A DNA stretch of 64,000 nt from Micromonospora sp. RHAY321 (lineage in GTDB: Bacteria > Actinomycetota > Actinomycetes > Mycobacteriales > Micromonosporaceae): NCBI RefSeq assembly GCF_023896955.1, contig NZ_JAMHIW010000007.1, positions 124,001 to 188,000 of the forward strand. The letters are read 5' to 3'. Below, piece by piece: positions 43,138 to 54,293 of the stretch; within the stretch, counting starts at the first letter, position 1, and each line of letters starts with the position of its first letter. The notes below the pieces were generated by a model, which did no database searches, was not told where the DNA came from, and saw nothing but the letters and a program-made list of their open reading frames with translations. The position numbers were made by a program, and so were the translations under genes.

Positions 43138-44154
43138 TCACGCGCCCGGCGTGCCGGTGCTCTCCCGACGGACGAGGCGGAACGGCGTCTGCACGGTCAG
43201 CGGTGCCGCGACCTCGGCGCCCTCGATCCGGGCGACGAGGCGGCGCACGGCGAGACGACCGATCTCCTCCTTGTCCGGGGCGATCGTGGTGAGGGTCGGC
43301 GTGCTGAAGCGTCCCTCCTCGATGTCGTCGATGCCGATCACCGCCACGTCCTCCGGCACCCGACAACCGGCCTCCGCCAACGCCCGGAGCGCGCCGATGC
43401 CGATCAGGTCGTTGTAGCCGAACACCGCGTCCGGGGGTTCGCCGAGAGCGAGCAGGTCGCGCATCGCTCTCCTGCCGTCGAGCCGGCCGAACTCGTCGGT
43501 CCGGGCCACCAACTGCGGGCGGAACGGCAGGCCGGCCGCGGCCAGGGCCTCCCGGTAGCCGCGCATGCGCAGGTGCGCCGACTGCCTGTCGGCTCCGGGC
43601 GCCGCTCCGATGAACGCGATCCGGCGGCGGCCGATCGCCACCAGGTGCTGGATCGCCGCGTGACTCGCGGCGACGTTGTCGATGGCGATGTGGTCGTGCG
43701 GCACGTCGTAGACACCCTCACCGATCAGTACGAGCGGGGTGTCGGCGCTGCGGGCCAGCACTTCGTCCCGGCCGATCCGCACCGGACTGAAGATCAGGCC
43801 GTCGATGGTGTGCCGATGGGAGCCGTCGAGGAGCAGCAACTCCGCCTCGCGGTCCGCGGCGGTGTTCTCCATGACCAGCGTGTAGCCGAGCCCGGCGGCC
43901 TCCCGGATGGCGATCTCGGCCAGTTCGGCGAAGTAGGGGTTGTTCAGCTCCGGGATGGCCAGGGCGATCAGGCCGGTACGGCCCCTGCGGAGATGCCGGG
44001 CGCCCAGGTTGGGGGTGTACCCGAGTTCGTCGATCGCCTGCTGCACCCGCTGCCGCGTCCGCTCCCCCACCGGCCGGTACCCGTTCACGACGTTGGAGAC
44101 CGTGGCCAGCGAGACGCCGGCCCGCTCGGCGATGTCCTTCAGGCTGACGCCCAT
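43138..44154 (-). CDS. LacI family transcriptional regulator
   Basis: A 338-residue repressor. Residues 3-60 contain the LacI helix-turn-helix and hinge: SLKDIAERAGVSLATVSNVVNG, then LGYTPNLGARHLRRGRTGLIAL. A periplasmic-binding-protein-like effector domain follows (DGLIFSPVR, RRIAFIGAAPGADRQSAHLRMRGYREAL, DAVFGYNDLIGIGALRAL, VAVIGIDDIEEGRF). It is divergent from a secreted GH2 glycosidase, and a palindrome typical of its own operator lies between them. It probably represses the glycosidase until a sugar inducer binds. Confidence 0.93.
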   Translation of the reverse strand: MGVSLKDIAERAGVSLATVSNVVNGYRPVGERTRQRVQQAIDELGYTPNLGARHLRRGRTGLIALAIPELNNPYFAELAEIAIREAAGLGYTLVMENTAADREAELLLLDGSHRHTIDGLIFSPVRIGRDEVLARSADTPLVLIGEGVYDVPHDHIAIDNVAASHAAIQHLVAIGRRRIAFIGAAPGADRQSAHLRMRGYREALAAAGLPFRPQLVARTDEFGRLDGRRAMRDLLALGEPPDAVFGYNDLIGIGALRALAEAGCRVPEDVAVIGIDDIEEGRFSTPTLTTIAPDKEEIGRLAVRRLVARIEGAEVAAPLTVQTPFRLVRRESTGTPGA

Positions 44155-44225
44155 CCACCGACCCTTCCGGGCGCCCCGGCGCAGACATTGATGAACAAGG
44201 ATTGACGGGACGTCCGCCGTACCTC

Positions 44226-44301
44226 TATAACGTTATACGGGTGGTGATGGATGTCAATGTTACGGCCATTGCTCATCGATGGAAGACCACCGACATCCAT
44301 C
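44226..44301. promoter_or_regulatory. Divergent LacI/GH2 control region
   Basis: TATAACGTTATA at 44226-44237 is a perfect 12-bp palindrome with the central CG typical of LacI-family operators. A 10-bp inverted repeat, GATGGATGTC at 44246-44255 with GACATCCATC at 44292-44301, follows. The patch is AT-rich relative to its surroundings and lies 72-147 bp from the LacI start. Confidence 0.6.
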
Positions 44302-44401
44302 GATGACGTCCGTCCCCTCGTCGAGTGACCGCCCGATGCCCACCGCCAACGCGCTCCGGGCCAGCTGCACCGCCCGCGGCGACTCGACCCACGGAGACGG
44401 C

Positions 44402-46756
<2,355 letters not shown>

Positions 46757-46798
46757 CCGGTCAGGAGGTCGAGGCGACGTCGCCGTACGACAGGACGC

Positions 46799-46833
46799 CG
46801 CGGGGAGTTCCGGCCGGACCGGAACTCCCCGCG
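46799..46833. terminator. Bidirectional stem-loop between GH2 and S4 genes
   Basis: A perfect 15-bp stem (46799-46813 with 46819-46833) and a 5-nt loop, between the convergent GH2 gene and the S4 gene ending at 46869. Confidence 0.8.
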
Positions 46834-46868
46834 ATGGCGACCCCAGTTCGTCGGCCCGGTCCGACCGT

Positions 46869-47477
46869 TCAGCGCGAGTAGTACTCGACGACGAGCTGCT
46901 CGTCGCAGACCACCGGAACCTCCGCCCGCAGCGGAACCCGGACCAGGCGGGCGGTCAGGTCCGACAGGTTGACGTCGAGATACGGCGCGGGACGCTCCGG
47001 GACGTGCGCTCCGGCCGCCGCCACGACGAACGGAGCCTTGCCCCGGCTACGGTCCGCCACGGCGATGACGTCGCCGGGACGCAGCCGTGCCGACGGCCGG
47101 TCCAGCCGACGGCCGTTCACCGTGACGTGCTGGTGGGTGACGACCTGGCGGGCCTGGTAGATCGTGCGAGCGAAGCCCGACCGCAGCACCAGCGCGTCGA
47201 GCCGGGTCTCCAGATCGACGATCAGCTCCTCACCGGTCTTGCCCGGCCGGCGTGCGGCCCGGTCGAACGCGCTGCGCAGCTGGCCCTCGTGCAGGTCGTA
47301 CTGCGCCTTCAGGCGCTGCTTCTCCAGCAGCCGGACCTTGTAGTCACTGGTGGTACGGCGGGCACGGCCGTGCTGACCCGGCGGGAACGGACGGCGCTCG
47401 AAGTACCGCACACACTTCGGGGTCAGGGCGATGCCCAACGCGCGGGAGCGCTTGACCTTGGGGCGGGTCTGATTCAT
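46869..47477 (-). CDS. rpsD: 30S ribosomal protein S4, cysteine-poor (alternative) form
   Basis: A 202-residue uS4 protein. RYFERRPFPPGQHGRARR, then TGEELIVDLETRLDALVLRSGFARTIYQARQVVTHQHVTVNG (S4 RNA-binding domain) and the ending CDEQLVVEYYSR are diagnostic. It resembles the solitary Streptomyces S4 (N-terminus QSRPKVKKSRALG) rather than the copy usually beside rpoA. It lacks the zinc-binding Cys cluster, retaining a single N-terminal Cys. It stands outside any ribosomal operon. AGAGGTGAAGG precedes ATG 47477, and only 50 nt containing an iron-box-like palindrome separate it from the divergent DUF2470 gene. A second S4 gene elsewhere is therefore likely. Confidence 0.93.
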   Translation of the reverse strand: MNQTRPKVKRSRALGIALTPKCVRYFERRPFPPGQHGRARRTTSDYKVRLLEKQRLKAQYDLHEGQLRSAFDRAARRPGKTGEELIVDLETRLDALVLRSGFARTIYQARQVVTHQHVTVNGRRLDRPSARLRPGDVIAVADRSRGKAPFVVAAAGAHVPERPAPYLDVNLSDLTARLVRVPLRAEVPVVCDEQLVVEYYSR

Positions 47478-47492
47478 CCTTCACCTCTCAAC

Positions 47493-47511
47493 TAAGGTAA
47501 GCCTAACCTTA
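47493..47511. promoter_or_regulatory. IdeR/DmdR-type iron box
   Basis: TAAGGTAAGCCTAACCTTA closely follows the actinobacterial iron-box consensus TTAGGTTAGGCTAACCTAA and is a near-perfect 19-bp inverted repeat. It occupies the centre of the 50-nt gap between the S4 gene and the DUF2470 gene, so iron-loaded repressor would cover both promoters. Confidence 0.75.
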
Positions 47512-47527
47512 TTAGGAGGTGTTCAGG

Positions 47528-48250
47528 TTGAGCAACCAGCTGACCACGACGGACGCGACAGACAGCCCGGCGAGCCGGCTCCGGTCGATGCTCGTCGCCG
47601 CCCAGTCCCTGGGCCTGCGCACGCCCGGCTACCGGGCGGACATCGCCGGCCGCCACTCCGTGACCGGCGACGGACGGGTACGGGTCGAGCTGCCGGCGGG
47701 CAGCCACATGGCGCGGGACATCGCGCACCAGCGGGAGACGGTCGCGATGATCGAAGTGACCGACCTGGCCCCCACCCCGGTACGCGACCGGGTCCGGGCA
47801 CGCGGCACGCTCACCGGCTGGCTGAGCCCGGCCTCCATCGACCGGGACGCCGAGGAGGGCCAACTGGTAACCGTCCTCGACCTCGCCACCGCCGAGCTGA
47901 GCACCACCGAAGGCACCACCACGATCGACCCGATCGACTTCGTCACCGCCCGGCCCGACCCGCTCGCCGCCACCGAAGCCGAGCTGTTGTGTCACCTCGA
48001 CCACCACCACCCGCACACGGTCGAACGACTGTGCCGACTGGTGGACCCCCACCGGCTGCACGGTGTCCGCATGGTCCGTCCGCTGCGGCTGGACCGTCAC
48101 GGCCTCGTGCTCCGACTCGAACTGGTGAACGGCGACCGGGACATCCGACTGAGGTTTCCGGCCCCGGTGCGCCATCCGGACCAACTCGGCGCGCAGATCG
48201 AGGCACTGCTCAGGCAGGCCCGCCGCTGCCGACCTCCGCGCGCCCGCTGA
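47528..48250 (+). CDS. DUF2470 domain-containing protein
   Basis: A 240-residue cytoplasmic protein related to the split-barrel heme-utilisation/pyridoxamine-oxidase-like families. The N-terminal part has RSMLVAAQSLGLRTPGYRAD and HMARDIAHQRETVAMIEVTDLAP. The DUF2470-type C-terminal domain begins near ATEAELLCHLDHHHPHTVERLCRLV and ends VRHPDQLGAQIEALL. Such proteins are found in heme and siderophore loci of actinobacteria. The start is TTG 47528, because AGGAGGT lies 7 nt upstream; an in-frame GTG at 47519 overlaps the SD. The iron box directly upstream indicates induction under iron starvation. Confidence 0.85.
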   Translation: MSNQLTTTDATDSPASRLRSMLVAAQSLGLRTPGYRADIAGRHSVTGDGRVRVELPAGSHMARDIAHQRETVAMIEVTDLAPTPVRDRVRARGTLTGWLSPASIDRDAEEGQLVTVLDLATAELSTTEGTTTIDPIDFVTARPDPLAATEAELLCHLDHHHPHTVERLCRLVDPHRLHGVRMVRPLRLDRHGLVLRLELVNGDRDIRLRFPAPVRHPDQLGAQIEALLRQARRCRPPRAR

Positions 48251-48442
48251 TGATCGAAAACCGGCGCGGACCAGCCCTGAGGTGAGGCAGAGCGGGCCCG
48301 GCCGCCTCGTGTCGTCGTCCAGCGCCGCAGCCTGACCAGCGCACGCGAGATGCGTCGGGCGCCGTACGGTGCGTACAGTTCCTGGTCGGACGTGAGGTGA
48401 GCCGGCCGGATCCGGCGCAGGAACGGGACGAGACAGAGACGC

Positions 48443-49903
48443 ATGACGGTGGACAACATTCCCGAAAACGGTCAGAACGGCATTGACCGGAACCGGCTGG
48501 AGACCTGCCTCAGCGTCTTCGAGGCGTTGGAGGCCCTGCCTCCGGACCATCCGGACGTCGTCCGGGTGCAGCGGGCCACCGCGAAGCTCTACAAGGTGAT
48601 CAAGCAGCGGCGACGCGAGGAGCGGCGGGACGCCATCGCCTCGGCCGACCGCGCCGTGACGGCGGCCACCGCCACCGGTGCCCCCGGCCGCATCGACGAC
48701 GAGACCCAGGGCATCCCGCTCGCCTCCCCCACCGCGGGTGCCACGGCCGGCGTTCTGCACAATCCGCGCGGCTGCTACGTCTGCAAGCAGCGCTACCGCG
48801 AGGTGGACGCCTTCTACCACCAGCTCTGCCCGTCCTGCGCGGCGCTGAACCGGCAGCGCCGGGACGCCCGCACCGACCTGACCGGGCGGCGCGCACTGCT
48901 CACCGGCGGCCGGGCGAAGATCGGCATGTACATCGCGCTGCGGCTGCTGCGCGACGGAGCGCACACCACCGTGACCACACGGTTCCCGCACGACGCGGTC
49001 CGCCGGTTCGCCGCGATGCCCGACAGCGCGGACTGGCTGCACCGTCTGCGGATCGTCGGGATCGACCTGCGCGACCCCGCCCAGGTGATCGCCCTCGCCG
49101 ACTCGGTCAGCAGCCAGGGACCACTCGACATCCTGATCAACAACGCGGCGCAGACCGTCCGACGCTCGCCCGGGGCGTACTCGCAGCTCGTCGCCGCGGA
49201 GGCCGCGGCCCTGCCGGACGGCCCGTTGCCGGAGCTGATCACGTTCGCCAAGCCGGGGGGCCAGGGCACACCGGCGGGCAGCCTGACCGCCGGCCCGCAG
49301 TCGACCGCGCTCACCCCGCACGCGCTCACCGCGCTGGCGTTGACCAGCGGCTCCGCGTCGCCGGAACGGATCGCGGCGTCCACCGCCATCGACGCCGGCG
49401 GGCTGGTGCCCGACCTCGACTCGGTCAACAGCTGGGTCCAGCGGGTGCACGAGGTCGACCCGGTGGAGCTGCTCGAAGTGCAGCTGTGCAACGTCACCGC
49501 GCCGTTCGTGCTGGTCAGCCGGCTACGACCGGCGATGGCCGCCGCGAAGGCCCGCCGTAAGTACGTGGTGAACGTGTCGGCGATGGAGGGCCAGTTCGGG
49601 CGCGGCTACAAAGGGCCGGGGCACCCGCACACCAACATGGCCAAGGCCGCGCTGAACATGCTGACCCGGACCAGTGCCCAGGAGATGCTGACCGACGGCA
49701 TCCTCATGACCAGCGTCGACACCGGCTGGATCACCGATGAGCGGCCCCACCCGACGAAGATGCGGCTGGCCGACGAGGGCTTCCACGCTCCGCTGGATCT
49801 CGTCGACGGCGCCGCCCGGGTGTACGACCCGATCGTCCGCGGCGAACAGGGCGAGGACCTCTACGGCTGCTTCCTGAAGGACTACGCGCCCTGCGCCTGG
49901 TGA
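48443..49903 (+). CDS. Zinc-ribbon SDR-fold protein with altered catalytic motif
   Basis: A 486-residue protein. A helical N-terminus (residues 1-75) is followed by a CxxC-CxxC zinc ribbon (NPRGCYVCKQRYREVD, then QLCPSCAALN, about residues 109-135). An SDR Rossmann domain comes next, with LLTGGRAKIG, NNAAQTV, and VVNVSAMEG supplying the Ser. In place of the YxxxK pair it reads HTNMAKAALNML, so the Lys is kept but the Tyr is absent. An insertion of about 100 residues lies between NNAA and the Ser motif. GAGACAGAGAC precedes ATG 48443. The product may be a redox-inactive nucleotide-binding protein or use another acid; function is unknown. Confidence 0.8.
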   Translation: MTVDNIPENGQNGIDRNRLETCLSVFEALEALPPDHPDVVRVQRATAKLYKVIKQRRREERRDAIASADRAVTAATATGAPGRIDDETQGIPLASPTAGATAGVLHNPRGCYVCKQRYREVDAFYHQLCPSCAALNRQRRDARTDLTGRRALLTGGRAKIGMYIALRLLRDGAHTTVTTRFPHDAVRRFAAMPDSADWLHRLRIVGIDLRDPAQVIALADSVSSQGPLDILINNAAQTVRRSPGAYSQLVAAEAAALPDGPLPELITFAKPGGQGTPAGSLTAGPQSTALTPHALTALALTSGSASPERIAASTAIDAGGLVPDLDSVNSWVQRVHEVDPVELLEVQLCNVTAPFVLVSRLRPAMAAAKARRKYVVNVSAMEGQFGRGYKGPGHPHTNMAKAALNMLTRTSAQEMLTDGILMTSVDTGWITDERPHPTKMRLADEGFHAPLDLVDGAARVYDPIVRGEQGEDLYGCFLKDYAPCAW

Positions 49904-50011
49904 TCGGCGTTCCCGCCGGCCACGGCGCACGCAGCGGTTTTTGTGACAATCACCGGGTACGCCCCACCCGCACGCGGGGCCGTCCGCCAACTCGACGAGG
50001 AGAAGGTACGC

Positions 50012-50488
50012 ATGCCAACTGACCAGGACTCATGGCCGACGCTGGACGAGCTGGAGCGCGAGGAGATCGAGCTGGAGCTGCCGGGCCTGTCGGAGACGGA
50101 CGCGTACGGGTTGGGGATGCTGGCCGTCACCGCCGCGGGCGAGCAGCGGCTTCCCGTCTCGGTGGGTGTGTGGCGCGCCGGACGTCAGCTGTTCCACTGC
50201 GGCCTGCCCGGTTCGACGCTGGACAACGACGGGTGGCTGCGGCGCAAGGGACGCGTGGTGATGCGGTTCGAGCACTCGTCGCTGTACATGGCCCGACTGT
50301 GCCACGACAAGCAGGTGACCCTGACGGAGAGGTACGGCCTGCCGGCCTCGCGGTACGCGGCCGCCGGGGGCGCGGTGCCGCTGCGCGTCCGCGGCACCGG
50401 CGTGGTGGGTTGGGTCGGTGTCTCCGGTCTGCCGCAGCTCGACGACCACCGCTTCGTCGTCGACGTCCTTCGCAAGCTCCCGCGTTAG
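50012..50488 (+). CDS. Heme-degrading domain/UPF0303 family protein (HbpS-like)
   Basis: A 158-residue single-domain protein. LPVSVGVWRAGRQLFHCGLPGSTLDNDGWLRRKGRVVMRF and RYAAAGGAVPLRVRGTGVVGWVGVSGLPQLDDHRFVVDVL match the GlcG/HbpS-type UPF0303 family. Those small proteins bind heme or other small molecules in some members. GAGGAGAAGG precedes ATG 50012. It lies downstream of the zinc-ribbon SDR with a 108-nt gap and is convergent with the FAD oxidoreductase. Given the iron-regulated DUF2470 gene 2 kb away, a heme-related role is possible but not shown. Confidence 0.82.
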   Translation: MPTDQDSWPTLDELEREEIELELPGLSETDAYGLGMLAVTAAGEQRLPVSVGVWRAGRQLFHCGLPGSTLDNDGWLRRKGRVVMRFEHSSLYMARLCHDKQVTLTERYGLPASRYAAAGGAVPLRVRGTGVVGWVGVSGLPQLDDHRFVVDVLRKLPR

Positions 50489-50512
50489 CCTCGCTACCGT
50501 CACCCGGTCCGG

Positions 50513-50538
50513 CCGGGCTGTCGTCGCCGACAGCCCGG
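50513..50538. terminator. Bidirectional stem-loop
   Basis: A perfect 10-bp stem (CCGGGCTGTC at 50513-50522 with 50529-50538) and a 6-nt loop, directly abutting the stop of the minus-strand FAD oxidoreductase gene at 50539. Confidence 0.7.
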
Positions 50539-51915
50539 TCAGCGCGCTCGCCGGTTGGCGCGCAGGGCGCCCAGGATCACGCCAGGTGTGGCCAGGGAAC
50601 GCGGGTGCTCCCGCAGGGAGACGACCTCGTTGAACCGCCGCGCGATCGTCACGTCGGTGACCGTGGCCGCGACGATCTGCCGGCTGGCCCAGCTGGAAAG
50701 CCGGTAGCCGCGCGGGTAGGGCCCGTCCACGTGGGGCAGCGCGAGGTCGGCTGAGGTCGACAACGACCAGGCGGCGTCCACCACGACCTTCTGCAGGGCG
50801 AGGTACCGGCGCGCCGGCACGCTCAGGTCCGGGTTCGACCCCAGGTACATCGCCAGGCACGCCGCGTGCAGGGCCGCCGCGGTGATTCCCTGCCCGTACA
50901 CCGGGTTGAACGACGCGACGGCATCACCGACGCTGACGAGCCGGGCCGGGAACCGCTTCAACGCGTGGAAGTCCCGCCGCCGACTGTCGGCGTGGCGGTA
51001 GGTCTGGACGTCGCCGAGCATCTCGTTGCCGGCGACCTCGCCGAACTCCGGCGGGAACTGATCGCGCAGGCGACGCACGAAGTCCTCGGCGGTGCGCCCC
51101 GGGCGGTTGTCCCCGTAACCGGCCATCATGGCCATCCACCGGCCGCCCTCGATCGCGAAGAATGCCGCGCCGGCCACGTCCGACGACATCTTCGGACTGT
51201 GCAGGGCCAGGACGACCGTCGAGGCGGGGTTCGCCTCGTTGCGACGGAACAGGGCGGTGGCGTAGTTCAGGTGCACGGTCATCCGCCGCGTGGCGGGTCG
51301 GTCCCAACCGGACTGCTCCAGCCACTCCGACAGCCTGCTCGAACGCCCCATGGCGTCCACCACGAGGTCGCCCCTCTCGACGCCGGTCACCCCGTCGACG
51401 TCGCAGCGGACCCCGGTGACCTCGTCGCCGTCGAACACCAGACCCGTGGCGCGGGCGGTGACCACCTTGACGTTGGGCAGTCGAAGGACCTGGTCACGGA
51501 TCAGGCCCTCCAGGAGGGGTCGGCTGCCCGCCAGACTGTCGGCGTCGTCGGGCACGACGACCTTCAGGCGGCCGTCGAGGTAGTTCCGCCTGGCCGCGGG
51601 CGGGGCCTCGACCGCCCCCCGGGCCAGCGCCTGCTCCCGGAAACCCGGAAACAGGTGCTCGAGTTGGAGGAAGCCGCCGGGCAGCAGCGCGTGCAGTTGC
51701 GTCCCCTGTGGCACGCCGGGCCGCCCGCCGGTCGTCTGCAGGTCGTCCCGCTCGATGATGACGACGCTCTCCGCGTGGGCGGACAGGGCCCGCGCGGCCA
51801 GCATGCCGGCGACACTGCCGCCGACCACCACGGCCTTGCCGAGGATCGGGAGCGCCTGGTCGGGAGGCCGCACGGCGTTCAGCGCGGCGAAGACCCGAGC
51901 CGGGGAGAGGGACAT
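50539..51915 (-). CDS. FAD-dependent oxidoreductase/monooxygenase, paralogue 2
   Basis: A 458-residue PHBH-fold flavoprotein closely similar to the one at 39759. Both start with an SP(A/S)R(V/I)FA-type N-terminus, share VVGGSVAGMLAARAL, PGVPQGTQLHALLPGG, DAMGRSSRLSEWL, HADSRRRDFHALKRFPA, GDAVASFNPVYGQG and LPHVDGPYPRGY, and have the same domain order. No catalytic residue obviously differs. GGAG lies 6 nt before ATG 51915. The substrate is unknown. Two copies 10 kb apart with unrelated neighbours suggest an old duplication. Confidence 0.85.
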   Translation of the reverse strand: MSLSPARVFAALNAVRPPDQALPILGKAVVVGGSVAGMLAARALSAHAESVVIIERDDLQTTGGRPGVPQGTQLHALLPGGFLQLEHLFPGFREQALARGAVEAPPAARRNYLDGRLKVVVPDDADSLAGSRPLLEGLIRDQVLRLPNVKVVTARATGLVFDGDEVTGVRCDVDGVTGVERGDLVVDAMGRSSRLSEWLEQSGWDRPATRRMTVHLNYATALFRRNEANPASTVVLALHSPKMSSDVAGAAFFAIEGGRWMAMMAGYGDNRPGRTAEDFVRRLRDQFPPEFGEVAGNEMLGDVQTYRHADSRRRDFHALKRFPARLVSVGDAVASFNPVYGQGITAAALHAACLAMYLGSNPDLSVPARRYLALQKVVVDAAWSLSTSADLALPHVDGPYPRGYRLSSWASRQIVAATVTDVTIARRFNEVVSLREHPRSLATPGVILGALRANRRAR

Positions 51916-52172
51916 CGTGCTCTCCAAGGGGTACGAGGTGAGGCGCCCTCTGCCGTGCCTGCCAGCGACTGGTGCGCGGACAAGCCCCGGTGGACGGCCG
52001 TTCGGGATGACGCCCGACGATCGTTGCACAGGTGGCGCACCGTGCCCAGGCCGGCCGGTCGGCGGTGGCAATCCCATCGCGGTCGCCGCTCGGGTATGGA
52101 CCGCTGACCATCCCCCTGCGACGATACTTGCGCTCCCAGTGCAGATACTTTCTCGACCGAGGTGGAGGACCG

Positions 52173-53501
52173 ATGCACACGTCCCGCCGGAGACTGCTCT
52201 CCCTGACGGCCGGGCTCGCGCTCGCCGCCGGACTGTCCGTCACCGCCGTTCCGCAGGCCGCCAGGGCCGCAACCGGCGCGTCGTACCGCCCGGTGATCTT
52301 CGTGCACGGCAGTGCCGGATCGGCGTCGCAGTTCCAGTCCCAGGCCAAGCGCCTGGCCAGCAACGGCTACCCCACCGACATCATCGAGGCGCACGAGTAC
52401 GACTCGCCGAACGTCGCCACGATCCTCCCGCAGGTGTACGCGGAGATGGACGCGCGGATCTCACGGCTGCTGGCGGCGACCGGCGCGGACAGGGTGGACC
52501 TGCTCGCGCACTCGCTGGGCACCTTCGTCATGCAGGGCTACCTCGCCAGCTCACCGGCGCGCGCCGCGCGCGTCGCGCACTACGTCAACCTGGACGGGCG
52601 CACCGCGGCGTCACCACCGGGTGGTGTGCCCACGCTCGCGATCTGGGGCGAGGGCGACCCGGCCCGGGCAGTCGCGGGCGCGACCAACGTGTACCTCCCC
52701 GACCAGTCCCACACGCAGACCGTGTCGTCGCCGGAGTCGTTCCGCGAGATCTTCCAGTTCTTCCAGGGCCGCCCTCCCCGGACGACGCGGATCGTTCCGC
52801 AACTGTTCGGCACCGCTCGGGTCTCCGGTCGCGCCGTGCTCTTCCCCAGCAACGTCGGCGTCACCGACGCGACGCTGGAGGTCTACCCGGTCAACTCCCT
52901 GACCGGCGGGCGGCTGTCGAGCCGGCCCGCGCATCGGGTGCCCCTGAGCGGCGACGGCTCGTTCGGCCCGTTCCCGGTGCTCGCCACCGCCCGGTACGAG
53001 TTCGCGATCGTGCGCGCCGGCGCGGCCACGCACCACTTCTACTTCCAGCCGTTCCTGCGGTCCGACTCCTTCGTACGCCTGACGACCAGCCGGCCGGGCG
53101 AGGGGCTCGGCGCGCTGGTCGACACCAGCGACCAGCACACGGCGCTGACGATCCAACGGCAGAAGGAGTGGTGGGGCGACCAGGGCGATGCCGGCGACAA
53201 CCTGTGGATCAACGGCAGGGACGTCCTGAACCCGGCGAACACCCCCCGCGTCAAGCGGACGATCGCGCTCTTCGCCTTCGACGACGGCAGTGACGGTGTC
53301 ACCGACCTGACCGCGCCGCTGCCGGAGTTCTTCAGCCAGACCTTCATCACCGGCATGGACGTGTTCATCCCTGCCACGCCGGCACACCTCGGCCTGGTAC
53401 GGATCGCGGTCGGTCAACGCGGTGGCGGGCTCGATGTGATCAACGTGCCGAACTGGAAGTCCAGCGAGCATCGCGTGACGGTGAACGTCGACGACTTCTG
53501 A
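52173..53501 (+). CDS. Secreted alpha/beta-hydrolase lipase
   Basis: A 442-residue secreted protein. A twin-Arg-like start MHTSRRRLLSLTAG leads the signal peptide, which ends near ARAA (about residue 34). The alpha/beta-hydrolase core contains VIFVHGSAGSASQF (oxyanion loop), VDLLAHSLGT (nucleophile Ser in AHSLG), GEGDPA (Asp) and LPDQSHTQTV (His). From about residue 200 there is a beta-rich C-terminal region like that of large secreted lipases of the AFL type. GGTGGAGGAC precedes ATG 52173, and GATACTT occurs twice upstream, 21 bp apart. It probably hydrolyses triglycerides or esters outside the cell. Confidence 0.87.
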   Translation: MHTSRRRLLSLTAGLALAAGLSVTAVPQAARAATGASYRPVIFVHGSAGSASQFQSQAKRLASNGYPTDIIEAHEYDSPNVATILPQVYAEMDARISRLLAATGADRVDLLAHSLGTFVMQGYLASSPARAARVAHYVNLDGRTAASPPGGVPTLAIWGEGDPARAVAGATNVYLPDQSHTQTVSSPESFREIFQFFQGRPPRTTRIVPQLFGTARVSGRAVLFPSNVGVTDATLEVYPVNSLTGGRLSSRPAHRVPLSGDGSFGPFPVLATARYEFAIVRAGAATHHFYFQPFLRSDSFVRLTTSRPGEGLGALVDTSDQHTALTIQRQKEWWGDQGDAGDNLWINGRDVLNPANTPRVKRTIALFAFDDGSDGVTDLTAPLPEFFSQTFITGMDVFIPATPAHLGLVRIAVGQRGGGLDVINVPNWKSSEHRVTVNVDDF

Positions 53502-53527
53502 TCGGCGCCACCTGTCGACCGTGCGGA

Positions 53528-53561
53528 GCGGCGAGTTCGCCTAACGAGGCGGGCTCGCCGC
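53528..53561. terminator. Weak stem-loop between lipase and TetR genes
   Basis: GCGGCGAG at 53528-53535 pairs with CTCGCCGC at 53554-53561 (8 bp, 18-nt loop) between convergent genes. It is a possible terminator only. Confidence 0.35.
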
Positions 53562-53580
53562 AGCCGCCCGTGTTTCGCCC

Positions 53581-54270
53581 TCAGGCGCGGAGGCGTTCCA
53601 GCCCGTCCAGGAGCAAGTTGAGCGTGAACTCGAACTCGGTCTGGCTGTCGCACCACCCGAGCATGGGGTCGGTGACATCGTGGATCTCGGTTGCCATCAT
53701 GGCCGTCAGGTGCGGTAGCGCCTCGGCCATCGCGGCCAGGTCCGCCTCCGCGGCCTCGGCGTCCATGCTCCCGCCCGCCGACGCCGGACTGAAGATCTCC
53801 TGCACGAACCCGAGAGGCAAACTACCGAACGCGTGCAACGCCCGGTGCGCGAGGCGGTGTGAGAAGCCGGCATCGACCAGGGTGCCCACGATCCCGTCGT
53901 AATACGCGTACATGCCGACGGGAACGGTCCGGCGCGAGCCCAACAATCCGGGCATCCACGGGTGACGCAGCATGATCCGACGCGCGGCGAGGAACTGCCT
54001 GCGCAACCGCCCTCGCCAGTCTTCATCGCCATCGTTTGTGGAGATGGGACCAACAGCCGCATCGATCTCGGCGAACACGGTCTCCACGACGCCGTCGAGG
54101 AGGGCCTCCTTGCCGGGCAGGTGATGGTAGAGCGACATGGCCTCGACGCCGAGATCGGCGGCGAGGCGACGCATCGTCAACGCGTGAATCCCCTCAGCGT
54201 CCGCCAGTGCGACCGCCGCTGCCAGTACGCGCTCGCGACTGAGCGGTTGCCGGACTGCCTTCGCTGCCAC
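53581..54270 (-). CDS. TetR family transcriptional regulator (TetR_C_1 type)
   Basis: A repressor of about 229 residues. The helix-turn-helix lies in the first 60 residues: SRERVLAAAVALADAEGIHALTMRRLAADLGVEAMSLYHHLPGKEALL. The C-terminal domain (MLRHPWMPGLL, YYDGIVGTLVDAGFSHRLAHRALHAFG) matches the TetR_C_1 group. The start is GTG 54270, because a strong GAGGTG lies 9 nt upstream; an in-frame GTG at 54282 overlaps that SD. It is divergent from a DUF4386 gene, with two tandem palindromes between them that it almost certainly binds. Confidence 0.9.
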   Translation of the reverse strand: MAAKAVRQPLSRERVLAAAVALADAEGIHALTMRRLAADLGVEAMSLYHHLPGKEALLDGVVETVFAEIDAAVGPISTNDGDEDWRGRLRRQFLAARRIMLRHPWMPGLLGSRRTVPVGMYAYYDGIVGTLVDAGFSHRLAHRALHAFGSLPLGFVQEIFSPASAGGSMDAEAAEADLAAMAEALPHLTAMMATEIHDVTDPMLGWCDSQTEFEFTLNLLLDGLERLRA

Positions 54271-54293
54271 CTGTCCCCCCACCTCTTGCCAGC

